34,080 nucleotides of DNA from an uncultured Bacteroidota bacterium (GTDB lineage Bacteria; Bacteroidota; Bacteroidia; Bacteroidales; P3): the NCBI GenBank assembly GCA_902771735.1, contig CACXXO010000023.1, positions 1 to 34,080 of the forward strand, written 5' to 3'. Position 1 is the first letter of the stretch; every line of letters begins with the position of its first letter. A program made the position numbers and the translations under genes. Positions 15,433 through 25,017 of the stretch are shown here, one piece after another. The notes below the pieces were generated by a model. The model was not told where the DNA came from, made no database searches, and saw only the letters and a list, made by a program, of their open reading frames with translations.

Positions 15433-16454
15433 GCCAAACCAAAGAAAAGAAGAGCCTGTGGAAAGATGTCCTTCGGATGGTCATCTTCCTCGGCATAGGC
15501 TTTTTCTTCATCTACTGGTTCCTGCTGAAACTCGACAACGAACAGAAGGCAGCCATCTGGCAGTCGTTCCTCGAGGCCGACTATGGGTGGGTGATTGCCT
15601 GCGTGCTGTGCAGTCTGTTGAGCCATCTGGTGCGCGCGCTACGCTGGCAACTGCTGTTCAAACCCATCGGCTACCGGCCGGGGCTGAACAACACCTTCGG
15701 TTCGGTCATCGTGGCCTACCTCGGCAACCTGGCCTTCCCACGCGCAGGCGAAGTGATGCGCTGCGCCACACTGCGCTCCAGCGAGGACATCCCGGTGGAG
15801 AAATCGCTCGGCACCGTGGTAACCGAGCGCATCATCGACCTGCTGGCATTCGGACTCATCGTCCTGATAGGCATGCTGGTAATGTTTGGCCAAGCCAAGG
15901 ATTGGCTCTACAACACCCTGTCGCAGAAATTCGACAGCCTGCCCAACATGACAATGATTGCCATTGTGCTGGCAGTGTTGGCCTTGGCGGCATTTGTTTT
16001 CTACAAATTCTTCTGGAAAAAACTGCTGCACATAGGCATCTTCTCAAAAATCAACAACTTGGTGCTGGGCATGGTCGACGGCGTGAAGAGCATCCTCCAC
16101 ATGGGACGCCGCAACACGCTGCTCTTCTTCTTATACAGCGTGGCCATCTACTTGCTCTACATCCTGGGCGGCCTCATCATCTTCCACGCCTTTGGCGAGA
16201 CCAACTGGCTGGGCATGCGGGCGGCCTTCGTAGTCTACCTCTTCGGCTCGGTAGGCATGACATTCTCGCAAGGCGGCATCGGTGTTTATCCGGCATTGGT
16301 GATGATGGGACTGACCGACATCTACGGCATCAGCACCGCCGTTGGCACCGCCTGCGGATGGCTTCTCTGGGGTGCTCAACAGGCCGCCGTGATTGCTTTC
16401 GGTGCCGGCTACCTACTTTACTTCAGCCTCAAAAAACGCAAGAAAAACAAATAA
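15429..16454 (+). CDS. UPF0104/YbhN-family membrane protein (LPG_synthase_TM, flippase-like)
   Basis: A polytopic membrane protein of 341 aa with about eight hydrophobic segments. The family motifs [17 protein letters not shown] and [17 protein letters not shown]-like ([20 protein letters not shown]), followed by [17 protein letters not shown], are the standard signature of the lysylphosphatidylglycerol synthase transmembrane family. Stand-alone members lack the aminoacyl transfer domain and are thought to move or modify lipids; substrate unknown. The start is GTG at 15429, which overlaps the panD stop (GTGA). No ATG near this point gives the conserved N-terminus. Confidence 0.86.
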   Translation: MSQTKEKKSLWKDVLRMVIFLGIGFFFIYWFLLKLDNEQKAAIWQSFLEADYGWVIACVLCSLLSHLVRALRWQLLFKPIGYRPGLNNTFGSVIVAYLGNLAFPRAGEVMRCATLRSSEDIPVEKSLGTVVTERIIDLLAFGLIVLIGMLVMFGQAKDWLYNTLSQKFDSLPNMTMIAIVLAVLALAAFVFYKFFWKKLLHIGIFSKINNLVLGMVDGVKSILHMGRRNTLLFFLYSVAIYLLYILGGLIIFHAFGETNWLGMRAAFVVYLFGSVGMTFSQGGIGVYPALVMMGLTDIYGISTAVGTACGWLLWGAQQAAVIAFGAGYLLYFSLKKRKKNK

Positions 16455-16467
16455 AAATAGAAAGAAA

Positions 16468-17397
16468 ATGGAAAAGACACGCTGTTTGATTATCGGCTCC
16501 GGCCCCGCGGGCTACACCACCGGCATCTATACCGGTCGCGCCGACCTGAAACCCATCCTCTACGAGGGAGAACAACCCGGCGGACAACTCACTATCACCA
16601 CCGAGATTGAAAACTTCCCGGGCTATCCCGAAGGTATCAGCGGCACTGCCATGATGGAGGACCTCCGCAAGCAGGCTATGCGTTTCGGAACCGATGTGCG
16701 CAGCGGTTACATCAAGGAAATCGACCTCAGCCATCGCCCCTTCCATGCCAAGGACGACCACGGCGTGGAAATCGAGGCCGAGACTGTGGTCATCGCCACC
16801 GGCGCCAGCGCCAAATGGATAGGCCTTGAGAGCGAAAAACAATTCTACGGCCAAGGCGTGTCGGCCTGTGCCACCTGCGACGGCTATTTCTATAAGAACC
16901 AGACGGTTGCTGTGGTGGGCGGCGGCGATACCGCCTGCGAGGAAGCCAACTACCTCACCACCCTCTGCTCGAAGGTCTACCTCGTGCACCGCCGCGATGA
17001 GTTGCGCGCTTCGAAAGCCATGCAGCACCGTGTCCTCACCAACCCCAAAATCGAAATGTGCTGGAACAGCCGCATCAGCCGCATCCTCGGCAACGACATG
17101 GACGGCGTCACCGGAATCGAGCTCGAGGACACCAAGACCGGCGCCCACAGCGAACGCGAGGTAACGGGAGTTTTCGTGGCCATCGGCCACAAGCCCAACA
17201 CCGACTTCCTTGGTGGACAAGTGGAACTCGACGAACAGGGCTACATCCGCGTGCAGAACCCCTCGGCAGCCACCAGCGTGCCCGGCGTCTTCGCCGCAGG
17301 CGATGTGTGCGACCCCAACTACCGCCAAGCCATCGTGGCGGCCGGCAAAGGGTGTGTTGCTGCCATGGATGTTGAACGATTCCTGCAAAACAACTGA
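16468..17397 (+). CDS. trxB: Thioredoxin reductase
   Basis: TrxB passes electrons from NADPH through FAD to thioredoxin in the cytoplasm. The 309-aa product shows the FAD-binding GSGPAGYTTGIY at residues 10-21, the redox-active pair C134-A-T-C137, the NADPH-binding VVGGGDTACEEA around 152, the HRRDELRASKAM block, and the C-terminal FAD motif VFAAGDVCDPNYRQAIVAAG. Everything required for activity is present. The ATG at 16468 was chosen because it gives the standard N-terminus; the longer reading is the tail of the previous gene in another frame. It is 13 bases after the membrane protein gene and eight before the porin gene. Confidence 0.96.
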   Translation: MEKTRCLIIGSGPAGYTTGIYTGRADLKPILYEGEQPGGQLTITTEIENFPGYPEGISGTAMMEDLRKQAMRFGTDVRSGYIKEIDLSHRPFHAKDDHGVEIEAETVVIATGASAKWIGLESEKQFYGQGVSACATCDGYFYKNQTVAVVGGGDTACEEANYLTTLCSKVYLVHRRDELRASKAMQHRVLTNPKIEMCWNSRISRILGNDMDGVTGIELEDTKTGAHSEREVTGVFVAIGHKPNTDFLGGQVELDEQGYIRVQNPSAATSVPGVFAAGDVCDPNYRQAIVAAGKGCVAAMDVERFLQNN

Positions 17398-17405
17398 AAT
17401 CCAAT

Positions 17406-19559
17406 ATGCGATTCGAAGCCGCCATACATCACCTTCTCCGCTACAGCAAGGTTGTAGCGCTGGCGGTATGCTTGTCTACGGCAGCAATCGCACATGCCCA
17501 GTACGACCGAACCGGCACTTCCAACTCTCGCGATTTCGGCGGCTTCCAAACGGCTTCCGGAACGGCTCAGACCAGAAACTCACAGAGCAACCGCAACCGT
17601 CCTTCCGACAGCAGTGCCTTCAACGCCGACACCTCGGCCACCAAAGGCCTCGTCTACGTCAAAGAGACCCCCGACTCGGTGCTTCGAAAAAAGGTCTTCT
17701 TCTTCAACCACATAGCACATAGCGTAAAGATTGACGAATTGTGGAACCCCACTCTCGACCCCACAGGTGTGCAGTTCAGCGATCCCCTCGACGGCCTTAA
17801 TGGCGACTTCTTCATCGGGCAAGGCACCATTGGACATCCCCACCAAAGCCTCTTCCCGTCTTTTGAGGATGGCATCAGCCACAGCCTCCAAAGCCACAAC
17901 CTTGACGGCTACCTGAAAACACCCGACAACATCCGCTTCTACCAGACGATGACCCCCTATACGGTCCTGTCGTACAACAACTCGCTGAAGAAGGACTACC
18001 TTGTCAACGTGGCACATACGCAAAACATCATTCCCGGATGGAACTTCTCGTTCGACTACCGTCTCATCTGCCCCGAAGGCAACCTCTCGGGTTCGGGAGC
18101 CAAAAACCACTACCTCGACGCCACCACCAACTATTTCTCACACGACTCACGCCTACAGGTGCGCGCGGGATTCATCTGGCAGTCGATGGCCATGGAAGAA
18201 AATGGTGGCCTGATTGACGACAGCTATTTCCTCAACAACCCCTCAAGCAACCTTGGCGGACTGCCTGTAAGACTCTACAATTCAAAATCGAAGAACCTTC
18301 ATCACGACGCCTTCGTCCACGCCACCTACAACTTGGTGCAGCAAGTGGACCAATACCGCGAGCACGACTCGCTGGTGGCACGCTACGACACCGTGACGGC
18401 CGACAGCATACGCCTGCTGATGGATACCCTCGTAGTCACCGACACCTTCAGAGTGGGCACCCCTCATGTGATCAACCTCGGCGTGCTCGGCGTGGAAGCC
18501 GACTACAGCCGCTGGAAACGCGCCGCCTACATCACCGCCTACTCCGACTCCAGCCTCTGGGAAGACGCCAGCGCCTCCCTCTTCTGGACCAACGACGCCT
18601 ATCCTGACCACCGTTGGCGCAACCCACTGAAAATCACTCTCGGCATCACCCCTCGACGCCTCCATGCCATCGTAGCCAAAGACACTTCTTCGGCCCCCGA
18701 CACACTGCTCACCACCGCCGCCGTCAACCCCTTTGCCAAAATGGAACTGAGCCTCTGGGATGCCACCCTCCTCGTCGAAGGAAGCCTTGACAACACCCTC
18801 CTCGGTCTCAGCCCCAACATCAAGGATCCCGACCTCCACGCCCGCTCCCTGCTGAGAATCCCCTTCGACAGCACCGAAAGCAACACATTGGAACTGAGCG
18901 CCTCCTACCTGAAACAGATGCCCGAGGTGAGAATTCTCCACGCTTCCAACTACACCTTCGGTCCCATCCTCTCGCAATATTATGCAGCACACTTCCAACA
19001 CGAAAGCGACAGCGGTCTCTTCCGTCTCGTCGACCTCAACCTCGGCGCCACGCACATGAGCCATAGCGTATGGTTCGACTCCACGCTGGCAGTCCATGAA
19101 AGCACTTCCGGCCTCTGGCTCTACCAGGCCGCCCTGACCCTTCGCCTTCAATGGCGTTGGCTCCACCTCGACATGCAGCAACTCATCCAGCACTCCACCG
19201 ATGAAGATCAGGTGTCTGTGCCACTGCTGGCCAGCAAGAACTCCCTCTATGCCGACTTCTCGCTGTTCCACAACGCCTTGCGCATGCAGATAGGCACCGA
19301 CGTGCGCTACTTCTCACGCTTTGCTCCCGACGGCTATGACCCCGCCCTCGGCATCCTCTACATGCAAAACTGCGAGGTCGGCGACTACATCTGGGCCGAC
19401 GCATTCATCAACCTGCAAATCAAGCGCGCCAGCATCTATGTCAAAGCAGGCCACTTCAACGCCCTGTGGGACAACCATCCGCGCTATTTCCTCCTCCCCC
19501 ACTACCCCGGCTCCCGCTTCGGCCTCTTCTGGGGCATGACGTGGAACTTCTTCGACTAA
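17406..19559 (+). CDS. Putative outer membrane porin (Porin_10-like)
   Basis: The 717-aa product has a signal peptide ending about residue 32 (VCLSTAAIAHA, then Q), a Ser/Asn-rich stretch, and then a long series of amphipathic strands with alternating polar and aromatic residues. The end, FGLFWGMTWNFFD, has the aromatic finish of outer membrane barrels. Features such as FFFNHIAHSVKIDELWNP, a DPLDGLNGDFFIGQ segment and periodic aromatic strands fit the putative porins of Bacteroidota (Porin_10), whose substrates are unknown. The family assignment is by general pattern rather than a single diagnostic motif. It follows trxB by eight bases and precedes a T9SS cargo gene by 28. Confidence 0.78.
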   Translation: MRFEAAIHHLLRYSKVVALAVCLSTAAIAHAQYDRTGTSNSRDFGGFQTASGTAQTRNSQSNRNRPSDSSAFNADTSATKGLVYVKETPDSVLRKKVFFFNHIAHSVKIDELWNPTLDPTGVQFSDPLDGLNGDFFIGQGTIGHPHQSLFPSFEDGISHSLQSHNLDGYLKTPDNIRFYQTMTPYTVLSYNNSLKKDYLVNVAHTQNIIPGWNFSFDYRLICPEGNLSGSGAKNHYLDATTNYFSHDSRLQVRAGFIWQSMAMEENGGLIDDSYFLNNPSSNLGGLPVRLYNSKSKNLHHDAFVHATYNLVQQVDQYREHDSLVARYDTVTADSIRLLMDTLVVTDTFRVGTPHVINLGVLGVEADYSRWKRAAYITAYSDSSLWEDASASLFWTNDAYPDHRWRNPLKITLGITPRRLHAIVAKDTSSAPDTLLTTAAVNPFAKMELSLWDATLLVEGSLDNTLLGLSPNIKDPDLHARSLLRIPFDSTESNTLELSASYLKQMPEVRILHASNYTFGPILSQYYAAHFQHESDSGLFRLVDLNLGATHMSHSVWFDSTLAVHESTSGLWLYQAALTLRLQWRWLHLDMQQLIQHSTDEDQVSVPLLASKNSLYADFSLFHNALRMQIGTDVRYFSRFAPDGYDPALGILYMQNCEVGDYIWADAFINLQIKRASIYVKAGHFNALWDNHPRYFLLPHYPGSRFGLFWGMTWNFFD

Positions 19560-19587
19560 AGGCATCCATCACTCAACAATATCAATC

Positions 19588-21171
19588 ATGAATACCTTTC
19601 TTTTATCCAAAAAATTGACTGCTGTTATCTCCATCATTTTGTTTGGTGGGATAGCTTACGGACAGTCGGATCCGACGCCTGCGTCGGTTTGGGATTGTGG
19701 CGAATACCTGTGGCCCGAAGTCCCTTCGCCTTGCTTCGAGGTACAAATCAAGCAAAAGCACGACCACACCTCCATGGAACGCTATAGGCAAAACGGCTGG
19801 GACACAGTGGTGACAGACGAAAACCACAGCATCGTGCTGACCTGCACCCCCAACATCCCCGTGCAAAGGTTCAACGGCACCTACTATGTAGACCCCATCC
19901 CTTACAATCCGCCCGACACTACATTCGCCATCGGCACCCGCATGCCCACCTTCACCGACGACAATTTCTCCAACTATCAGACAACCTTAGCCTTCCCCTT
20001 TTACTTCTTTGGCATCCAGAAAAACCATTTCGTTGTGGGAGCCAACGGCATGGTGGCTTTTGGCCCGGTACCTGTGACAAATACAAGCAGTACGGGTCCG
20101 AGTTGTCCGTGGAACTATTCCGCAGGGCTTCCTTGGACAAACTCCACCCCCGGTGCACCGAGCAACCTGGAGTATATGCGCGATGCCATCTACGGAGTCT
20201 ACGAAGACACCTACCCATCTCAAGGCATACACACTACAGGCAATGAAAATTGGGGAATCTACTATGGCATCCATGACGAATATCCCTGCCGCAAAATCAT
20301 CTGCTCCTGGAACGACATTCCGCAATACTCTTGCACCAACCTTCATTGCTCCTACCAGATAGTGTGCTACGAAGCGACAAACATCATCGAGGTGCATGTG
20401 CAGGAGCGCAACGCATGCAGCAACTGGAATGGCGGAAACGGCATCATCGGCATCCAAAACGCAACAGGTCAACCGCAGGTGGCCAACAGCGACTCGGCCG
20501 CCTCCAACGGCTCGCAAGCCATCAATGGCAAGCCCGCAGCTTTCTTCCCTGCAGACTGCAATCCCTCCACCACCTCCCTCAACCACATTGCCTACCGATT
20601 CACCCCCGCAGGCTCCTCAACATTTTCCTACGGATGGTACCGCATCAACGAAAACGGTGCCAACGACACTCTCCGCAATGCCGAAGAGCACCCCGACGCC
20701 ATAGACGACACCCTTGGCTACTTCCTGCCCATGCACTGGAACGATACGGCCGGGAGCTATTCCTGCCGCTCGCTCTCCATGGCTCACGTGGCACCCACCC
20801 AGCCTACAAAATATGCCTTCTACCTTCATTATCAGGATGCAAACAACACCCCCTACCACATGGAAGACACCATCTCGGTGGGCGTAGACACCACCGACAC
20901 CCACGACACAATATTTATTGCCAACGTAGAGGCTCCCAATGCCAAAATCTACCAACGCGACGGACAGATTGTGGTGGAAAGCGGCAACGGCAGCCCGATT
21001 GGCGAAGTAATGGTGTTCGACATGATGGGACGGAATGTCGCCGTGGGAGATGCAGCAAAATGTGTCTCAAAAAACGGTATCCAACAATATACTTTCGACA
21101 TATCGGCCTCGGGAACATATATTGTTAAAATCGGCCAAAAAACAGCAAAGAAAATAGTGATTGTCAAATAG
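19588..21171 (+). CDS. Secreted protein with T9SS type A sorting domain
   Basis: A 527-aa protein with signal peptide (about 1-25, ending GGIAYG, then Q). The middle contains many Cys, Trp and Asn residues and strand-turn patterns such as FPFYFFGIQKNHFVVGANGMVAFG, an arrangement seen in large Bacteroidota adhesin-like proteins. The last 75 or so residues form a T9SS sorting domain: AKIYQRDGQIVVESG, GEVMVFDMMGRNVA, and YTFDISASGTYIVKIG with a basic end KKIVIVK. This domain directs transport across the outer membrane and is removed there. The ligand or activity is not recognised. Its CTD differs from the cassette in the genes at 1-798 and 12316-13416, so it is a distinct cargo. A strong terminator follows. 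Confidence 0.85.
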   Translation: MNTFLLSKKLTAVISIILFGGIAYGQSDPTPASVWDCGEYLWPEVPSPCFEVQIKQKHDHTSMERYRQNGWDTVVTDENHSIVLTCTPNIPVQRFNGTYYVDPIPYNPPDTTFAIGTRMPTFTDDNFSNYQTTLAFPFYFFGIQKNHFVVGANGMVAFGPVPVTNTSSTGPSCPWNYSAGLPWTNSTPGAPSNLEYMRDAIYGVYEDTYPSQGIHTTGNENWGIYYGIHDEYPCRKIICSWNDIPQYSCTNLHCSYQIVCYEATNIIEVHVQERNACSNWNGGNGIIGIQNATGQPQVANSDSAASNGSQAINGKPAAFFPADCNPSTTSLNHIAYRFTPAGSSTFSYGWYRINENGANDTLRNAEEHPDAIDDTLGYFLPMHWNDTAGSYSCRSLSMAHVAPTQPTKYAFYLHYQDANNTPYHMEDTISVGVDTTDTHDTIFIANVEAPNAKIYQRDGQIVVESGNGSPIGEVMVFDMMGRNVAVGDAAKCVSKNGIQQYTFDISASGTYIVKIGQKTAKKIVIVK

Positions 21172-21195
21172 ATACACATTTTTTGAAAAAAACTG

Positions 21196-21225
21196 GGCAC
21201 CTTTGGAAAAAGGTGCCTTTTTTTT
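21196..21225 (+). terminator. Rho-independent terminator of the DUF3127-to-cargo operon
   Basis: GGCACCTTT (21196-21204) and AAAGGTGCC (21209-21217) form a perfect nine-base stem with a GGAA loop, followed by eight T residues. It starts 24 bases after the stop at 21171. Confidence 0.9.
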
Positions 21226-21233
21226 ATTTATAA

Positions 21234-21345
21234 CTAACTGATACTTAGCACCAACTCCGTATCAACACCGTCCCAACTCCGTACCAACTCCGAATGAACT
21301 CCGACCACGGTCGGAGATGATACGGACAAGGTACGGCGGTGGTAG
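21234..21345. repeat. Palindromic 11-bp-unit element, copy 3
   Basis: It begins with CTGATACTTAGCACC and continues with 11-base units (AACTCCGTATC, AACACCGTCCC, AACTCCGTACC, AACTCCGAATG). The core is CTCCGACC-AC-GGTCGGAG (21299-21316), a perfect palindrome; the units then run in mirrored form. It follows a terminator and precedes rdgB, and fills most of the 252-base gap there. The rest (21346-21423) is AT-rich and probably holds the rdgB promoter, though no clean consensus was found. Confidence 0.78.
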
Positions 21346-21423
21346 GTTTTTGGCGTTAATTTTATTTCAATCCGGCACAATATAAACGGCTTTTTAATGT
21401 TATTATAGTAAAAAAGAACTATT

Positions 21424-22002
21424 ATGCGACGACTGATTTTTGCCAGCAACAACAAACATAAACTGGTCGAGGTGCGCGCGGCGCTGGAGGGCATCGTCGA
21501 GGTGGTGAGCCTGGCCGAGGCAGGCCTTGAAGGAGAGATTCCAGAGACTGCCAACACCCTGCAAGGCAATGCTTTGCAAAAAGCCCAATGGGTTTGGGAG
21601 CGAAGCCACACCGACTGCTTTGCCGACGACACGGGCCTCGAGGTCGACGCCCTCGGCGGTGCCCCGGGAGTCTACTCCGCACGCTATGCCGGCGAACATT
21701 GCTCCTTCGACGACAACATCGACAAACTGCTTGCCGCCCTCGATGGCCAAAGAAACCGCAAGGCCGACTTCCGCACGGTTATCTGTTTGATAGAAAATGG
21801 GAGAGAATGTTATTTCGAGGGGCGTGTCGACGGTCAGATACTCTCCGAACGCCACACCAATGGCGAGGGTTTCGGCTACGACCCGATATTCATGCCCGAC
21901 CGTTTCGCCGTGAGTTTTGCCGAGATGCCTTTGGACGTCAAAAACCGCATCAGCCACCGAGGCCTCGCCGTCGCCAAGTTGAAAGAATATTTGGAGAAAT
22001 GA
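21424..22002 (+). CDS. rdgB: XTP/dITP diphosphatase (RdgB/HAM1)
   Basis: This enzyme hydrolyses the non-canonical nucleotides XTP, dITP and ITP to monophosphates, keeping deaminated purines out of DNA and RNA. The 192-aa product starts with the phosphate-binding FASNNKHKLVEVR and carries ADDTGLEVDALGGAPGVYSARYAGE, GEGFGYDPIF (residues about 150) and the C-terminal SHRGLAVAKLKEYL, all diagnostic. It leads the operon that runs to cardiolipin synthase; its last codon overlaps the next start by four bases (ATGA). Confidence 0.95.
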   Translation: MRRLIFASNNKHKLVEVRAALEGIVEVVSLAEAGLEGEIPETANTLQGNALQKAQWVWERSHTDCFADDTGLEVDALGGAPGVYSARYAGEHCSFDDNIDKLLAALDGQRNRKADFRTVICLIENGRECYFEGRVDGQILSERHTNGEGFGYDPIFMPDRFAVSFAEMPLDVKNRISHRGLAVAKLKEYLEK

Positions 22003-22550
22003 AACAGGTCTTCCCCCTCTCCATCCAAAGCGGCATGTCGCAGAGCGGCAGCTACATCCTGATGCTCTGCGAGCCCGTCAGCGGCCTCCAAATACCCATC
22101 TTCATCGGTGCCCACGAAGCCGAAGGCATCCTGCTGGCCAAGGAGACGGTTAAGACCCGACGTCCGATGACACACGAACTGATGGCCCACATCATGAATG
22201 ATTACGGGTTGACTATCAAAGAAGTAACCATCGACAACGTAATGGAAGGAATCTTCTACGCCACCATCCATATGACCGACGGATTCAACGAGAAGCATTT
22301 CGACAGCCGCACCTCCGACGCCATCACCCTCGCACTTCATTGCGATTGCCCCATCATGGTGGCCGACGATGTGCTGGAGGAGACCGGCGTGAAAATGGAA
22401 GCCGCAGTCTCGCTCTTTGCCGACAACGACGACCCTCGCCACGAGATTGCACGCCTGGAAGAGGATCTGCGACTCTGCGAGGAACGCGAAGAATACGAGA
22501 AGGCTGCCGAAATACAGAAACAAATCGAACAACTGAAAGAAAAACAATGA
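21999..22550 (+). CDS. Bifunctional nuclease-family protein with UVR motif
   Basis: The 183-aa protein consists of an N-terminal DUF151/BFN domain (about 1-135: LMLCEPVSGLQIPIFIGAHEA, then HMTDGFNEKHFDSRTSDAITLALHCDCPI) and a C-terminal UvrB/UvrC motif (about 140-183: EIARLEEDLRLCEEREEYEKAAEIQKQIEQLK-type helical hairpin). Plant BFN proteins have RNase and DNase activity; the bacterial role is unproven. The UVR motif mediates protein contact in excision repair proteins. The start was set by the ATGA overlap with rdgB; the end overlaps the next start by the same four bases. The arrangement next to rdgB points loosely to nucleic-acid quality control (inference). Confidence 0.9.
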   Translation: MKQVFPLSIQSGMSQSGSYILMLCEPVSGLQIPIFIGAHEAEGILLAKETVKTRRPMTHELMAHIMNDYGLTIKEVTIDNVMEGIFYATIHMTDGFNEKHFDSRTSDAITLALHCDCPIMVADDVLEETGVKMEAAVSLFADNDDPRHEIARLEEDLRLCEEREEYEKAAEIQKQIEQLKEKQ

Positions 22551-23365
22551 ACTACAACGAGACAGCACAATACCTCGCCGACACCATAGCCCGCAGCGGC
22601 CGGGAATTGCCCACAGTCGCCATCGTATTAGGCAGCGGCTTAGGAAAACTGGGTGAAAAAATTGAGAATCCTCTCGTTATTCCCTACCGTGACATCCCCC
22701 ACTTCAAGGCTTCCACCGCTATCGGACACAAAGGCAACCTGATTGTAGGAACCCTTGGAAACAAGACCGTTATGGCCATGCAAGGCCGTTTCCACTACTA
22801 TGAGGGCTACACCATGGAGGAGGTCACCTACCCCATGCGCGTCTTCGCCCGGATGAGTGTTCGCCAAGTTTTGGTGAGCAACGCCGCCGGCGCCGTCAAC
22901 CCCGACTTCCGAGTGGGAGACCTTATGGTCATCACCGACCATATCAATTTCATGCCCAATCCATTGGTGGGCCCCAACAAAGAAGAATTCGGCCCCCGAT
23001 TCCCCGACATGACCGAGTGCTACAGCCGTCGCATCGGAAGCATCGCCCATGAAGAAGCCAAACACTTGAACCTCAACCTCCGCGAGGGTGTCTACGTGGC
23101 CGGTACGGGTCCCACCTACGAGACCCCTGCCGAGTATCGCATGTACCACATCCTCGGTGCCGACGCCTGTGGCATGTCCACCGTACCCGAGGTCATCGTG
23201 GCACGCCACAGCGGCATGGAAGTCTTCGGCATGAGCGTCATCACCAACCAGGCCAACGACTTGGGCAACGGCGTGGTAAACGACGGAGACGACGTCATCC
23301 GCGCCGCCGACCGCGCCGCCGACAATATGACAGCCCTTTTCACCGGTATAATCAAACAATTATAA
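22547..23365 (+). CDS. punA: Purine nucleoside phosphorylase (trimeric PNP-I type)
   Basis: It catalyses phosphorolysis of inosine, guanosine or related nucleosides in purine salvage. The 272-aa sequence shows VAIVLGSGLGKL (phosphate-binding), GRFHYYEGYTMEEVTYPMRVF, SNAAGAVNPDF, GTGPTYETPAEYRM and GADACGMSTVPEVIVARH, all typical of the trimeric PNP/XapA family. The final ITNQANDLGNG corresponds to the substrate-binding Asn region. Start at 22547 is supported by the ATGA overlap and the family's usual N-terminus; longer readings are the UVR gene in another frame. It fits with rdgB in purine metabolism. Confidence 0.94.
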   Translation: MNYNETAQYLADTIARSGRELPTVAIVLGSGLGKLGEKIENPLVIPYRDIPHFKASTAIGHKGNLIVGTLGNKTVMAMQGRFHYYEGYTMEEVTYPMRVFARMSVRQVLVSNAAGAVNPDFRVGDLMVITDHINFMPNPLVGPNKEEFGPRFPDMTECYSRRIGSIAHEEAKHLNLNLREGVYVAGTGPTYETPAEYRMYHILGADACGMSTVPEVIVARHSGMEVFGMSVITNQANDLGNGVVNDGDDVIRAADRAADNMTALFTGIIKQL

Positions 23366-24256
23366 ATGCAACGCTTCCGCCCATACGTACTCCCCGTTGC
23401 CATCGTCCTCGGACTCCTGCTCCACCGTTGGTGCGCCATGTTCTCGTTTCTCGTCCCGTTCATCATCTTCAGCATCCTGCTGCTCACATTCACCGCAGTC
23501 GACCTGCGCCGCCTGCGCATGACCATGATCGACCTCTGGCTCATTCTCTTCCAAGTGGTGGTGAGCATATCCTGCTTCTTGTTAATCAAACTCATCGGCG
23601 GAAGCCACATTGTGGCCGAAGGCGTCCTGATAGGGGTTTTGTGCCCCGTGGCGTCGTCGGTAGCTGTGGTGGCCTGCATGCTGGGGGCCAACCGCGAAAC
23701 GGTGACCACCTACACCATCGTGGGCAACCTGATGGTGGCCGTTGTGGCACCGGTGGTCTTCAGCCTCATCGGCGACCATCCCGAACGCGGTCTCCTCGAC
23801 GGATTCCTCCTGATGTTCAGCAAGATCGGCTCCACCCTCGCCCTGCCATTCTTCCTCGCTGTGCTCATGCAATTCATGCTCCCAAGAGTCAACAACTTCA
23901 TTGCGCAATACAAGGGACTTGGGTTTTACCTATGGTCGGTGGCACTGCTCTTCACTCTCGGACAAACCATCGACTACATCTTCCTCAACGGCGAAGGCAA
24001 TTGGAGCAGCATCGTCTGGTTAGGCATCTTATCACTGACATTCTGCGTATTACAGTTCGCATTTGGTCGTTGGCTGGGCAAGAAATACGGCGATGTGGTA
24101 GGAGGAGGGCAACTACTTGGTCAGAAGAATTCCGCAATGGGGATATGGATGGCCAACACCTTTCTGACACCACTCTCTTCGGTCTTCCTGGCCTTCTACA
24201 GCGTATTTCAGAACGTATTCAACGCATGGCAATTAGCACATATTAAGAAGAAATGA
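23366..24256 (+). CDS. BASS-family (bile acid:sodium symporter-like) transporter
   Basis: A 296-aa inner membrane protein with about nine or ten hydrophobic segments. The motif GVLCPVASSVAVVACMLGAN in the middle and GQLLGQKNSAMGIWMANTFLTPLSSVFLAFYSVFQN-type ending (GQKNSAMGIWMA) match the BASS superfamily, whose members move bile acids, pantoate, pyruvate and other organic anions with sodium. The substrate is not predictable. It starts directly after the PNP stop and overlaps the HAD gene by four bases, so it is firmly in the operon. Confidence 0.82.
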   Translation: MQRFRPYVLPVAIVLGLLLHRWCAMFSFLVPFIIFSILLLTFTAVDLRRLRMTMIDLWLILFQVVVSISCFLLIKLIGGSHIVAEGVLIGVLCPVASSVAVVACMLGANRETVTTYTIVGNLMVAVVAPVVFSLIGDHPERGLLDGFLLMFSKIGSTLALPFFLAVLMQFMLPRVNNFIAQYKGLGFYLWSVALLFTLGQTIDYIFLNGEGNWSSIVWLGILSLTFCVLQFAFGRWLGKKYGDVVGGGQLLGQKNSAMGIWMANTFLTPLSSVFLAFYSVFQNVFNAWQLAHIKKK

Positions 24257-25017
24257 TAAAAGCAGCCTTTTTCGACATTGACGGCACACTGTTAAGTTTC
24301 ACCACCCACCGCGTATCGGCGGGTACTATACGCGCGTTCGACCGCTTGCATCGGGCCGGAGTGCGCACATTCCTCTCCACTGGACGTCCCGAGGTTCTCA
24401 TCCCCAAGATGCCAGTCTCATTCGAGGCAAAAATAACAATGAATGGTGGGTTGGTATTCACCTCTAACGAGGTTCTATTGAGCAATCCAATTCCAAACGA
24501 CGAACTTCAATCATGGCTTGACATAGCGAAAGACAAACACCTGTGCACCATGATTTTCACAAAAAACAACATGTTCCTTGCGCAACCCAACGAGGTGGGG
24601 ATAAAACTGAGAAACCAGCTGGAATTCGAGATGCCGCCAGTGGTGGAACTCGACTCACTGCGTAAGGAGACAGCCTATCAGATCATAGCCATCATGCCCG
24701 GCGAAATGGACAACACCGTGGGCAAGATGCTCCCCCACTGCCGCCTGCCTCGTTGGCATCCATACTTCACTGACATCGTGGCATTTGACAACAGTAAGGC
24801 GCGTGGCATGGAAGCCATTTGCCAACACTATGGCATCCTCCAGGAAGAGACCATCGCTTTTGGCGACGGCGCAAACGATATTGAGATGCTCGAATGGGCA
24901 GGCATCGGCATCGCCATGGGCAACGCCGACGAGGGTGTAAAGAAACACGCCAACATGGTGACCACAGACGTGGATAACGAGGGAATTGAAAATGCTGTAA
25001 ACGAGATAATGAAATGA
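24253..25017 (+). CDS. HAD-superfamily phosphatase, Cof type
   Basis: The 254-aa protein has the HAD motifs in order: motif I FFDIDGTLLSF with the nucleophilic Asp (D8) and acid/base Asp, motif II FLSTGRPE, motif III lysine in NSKARGMEAI, and motif IV AFGDGANDIEMLEWAG followed by IGIAMGNADEGVK. A C2-type cap lies between motifs II and III, as in Cof/YbiV phosphatases acting on sugar phosphates or cofactors. The substrate is unknown. It is joined to both neighbours by ATGA overlaps. Confidence 0.93.
   Translation: MIKAAFFDIDGTLLSFTTHRVSAGTIRAFDRLHRAGVRTFLSTGRPEVLIPKMPVSFEAKITMNGGLVFTSNEVLLSNPIPNDELQSWLDIAKDKHLCTMIFTKNNMFLAQPNEVGIKLRNQLEFEMPPVVELDSLRKETAYQIIAIMPGEMDNTVGKMLPHCRLPRWHPYFTDIVAFDNSKARGMEAICQHYGILQEETIAFGDGANDIEMLEWAGIGIAMGNADEGVKKHANMVTTDVDNEGIENAVNEIMK

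Noticed and set aside
18282-19271. Minus-strand frame of 329 codons within the porin gene
   Set aside because: No motif or signal, and it lies wholly within a gene with a signal peptide, barrel strands and operon spacing.
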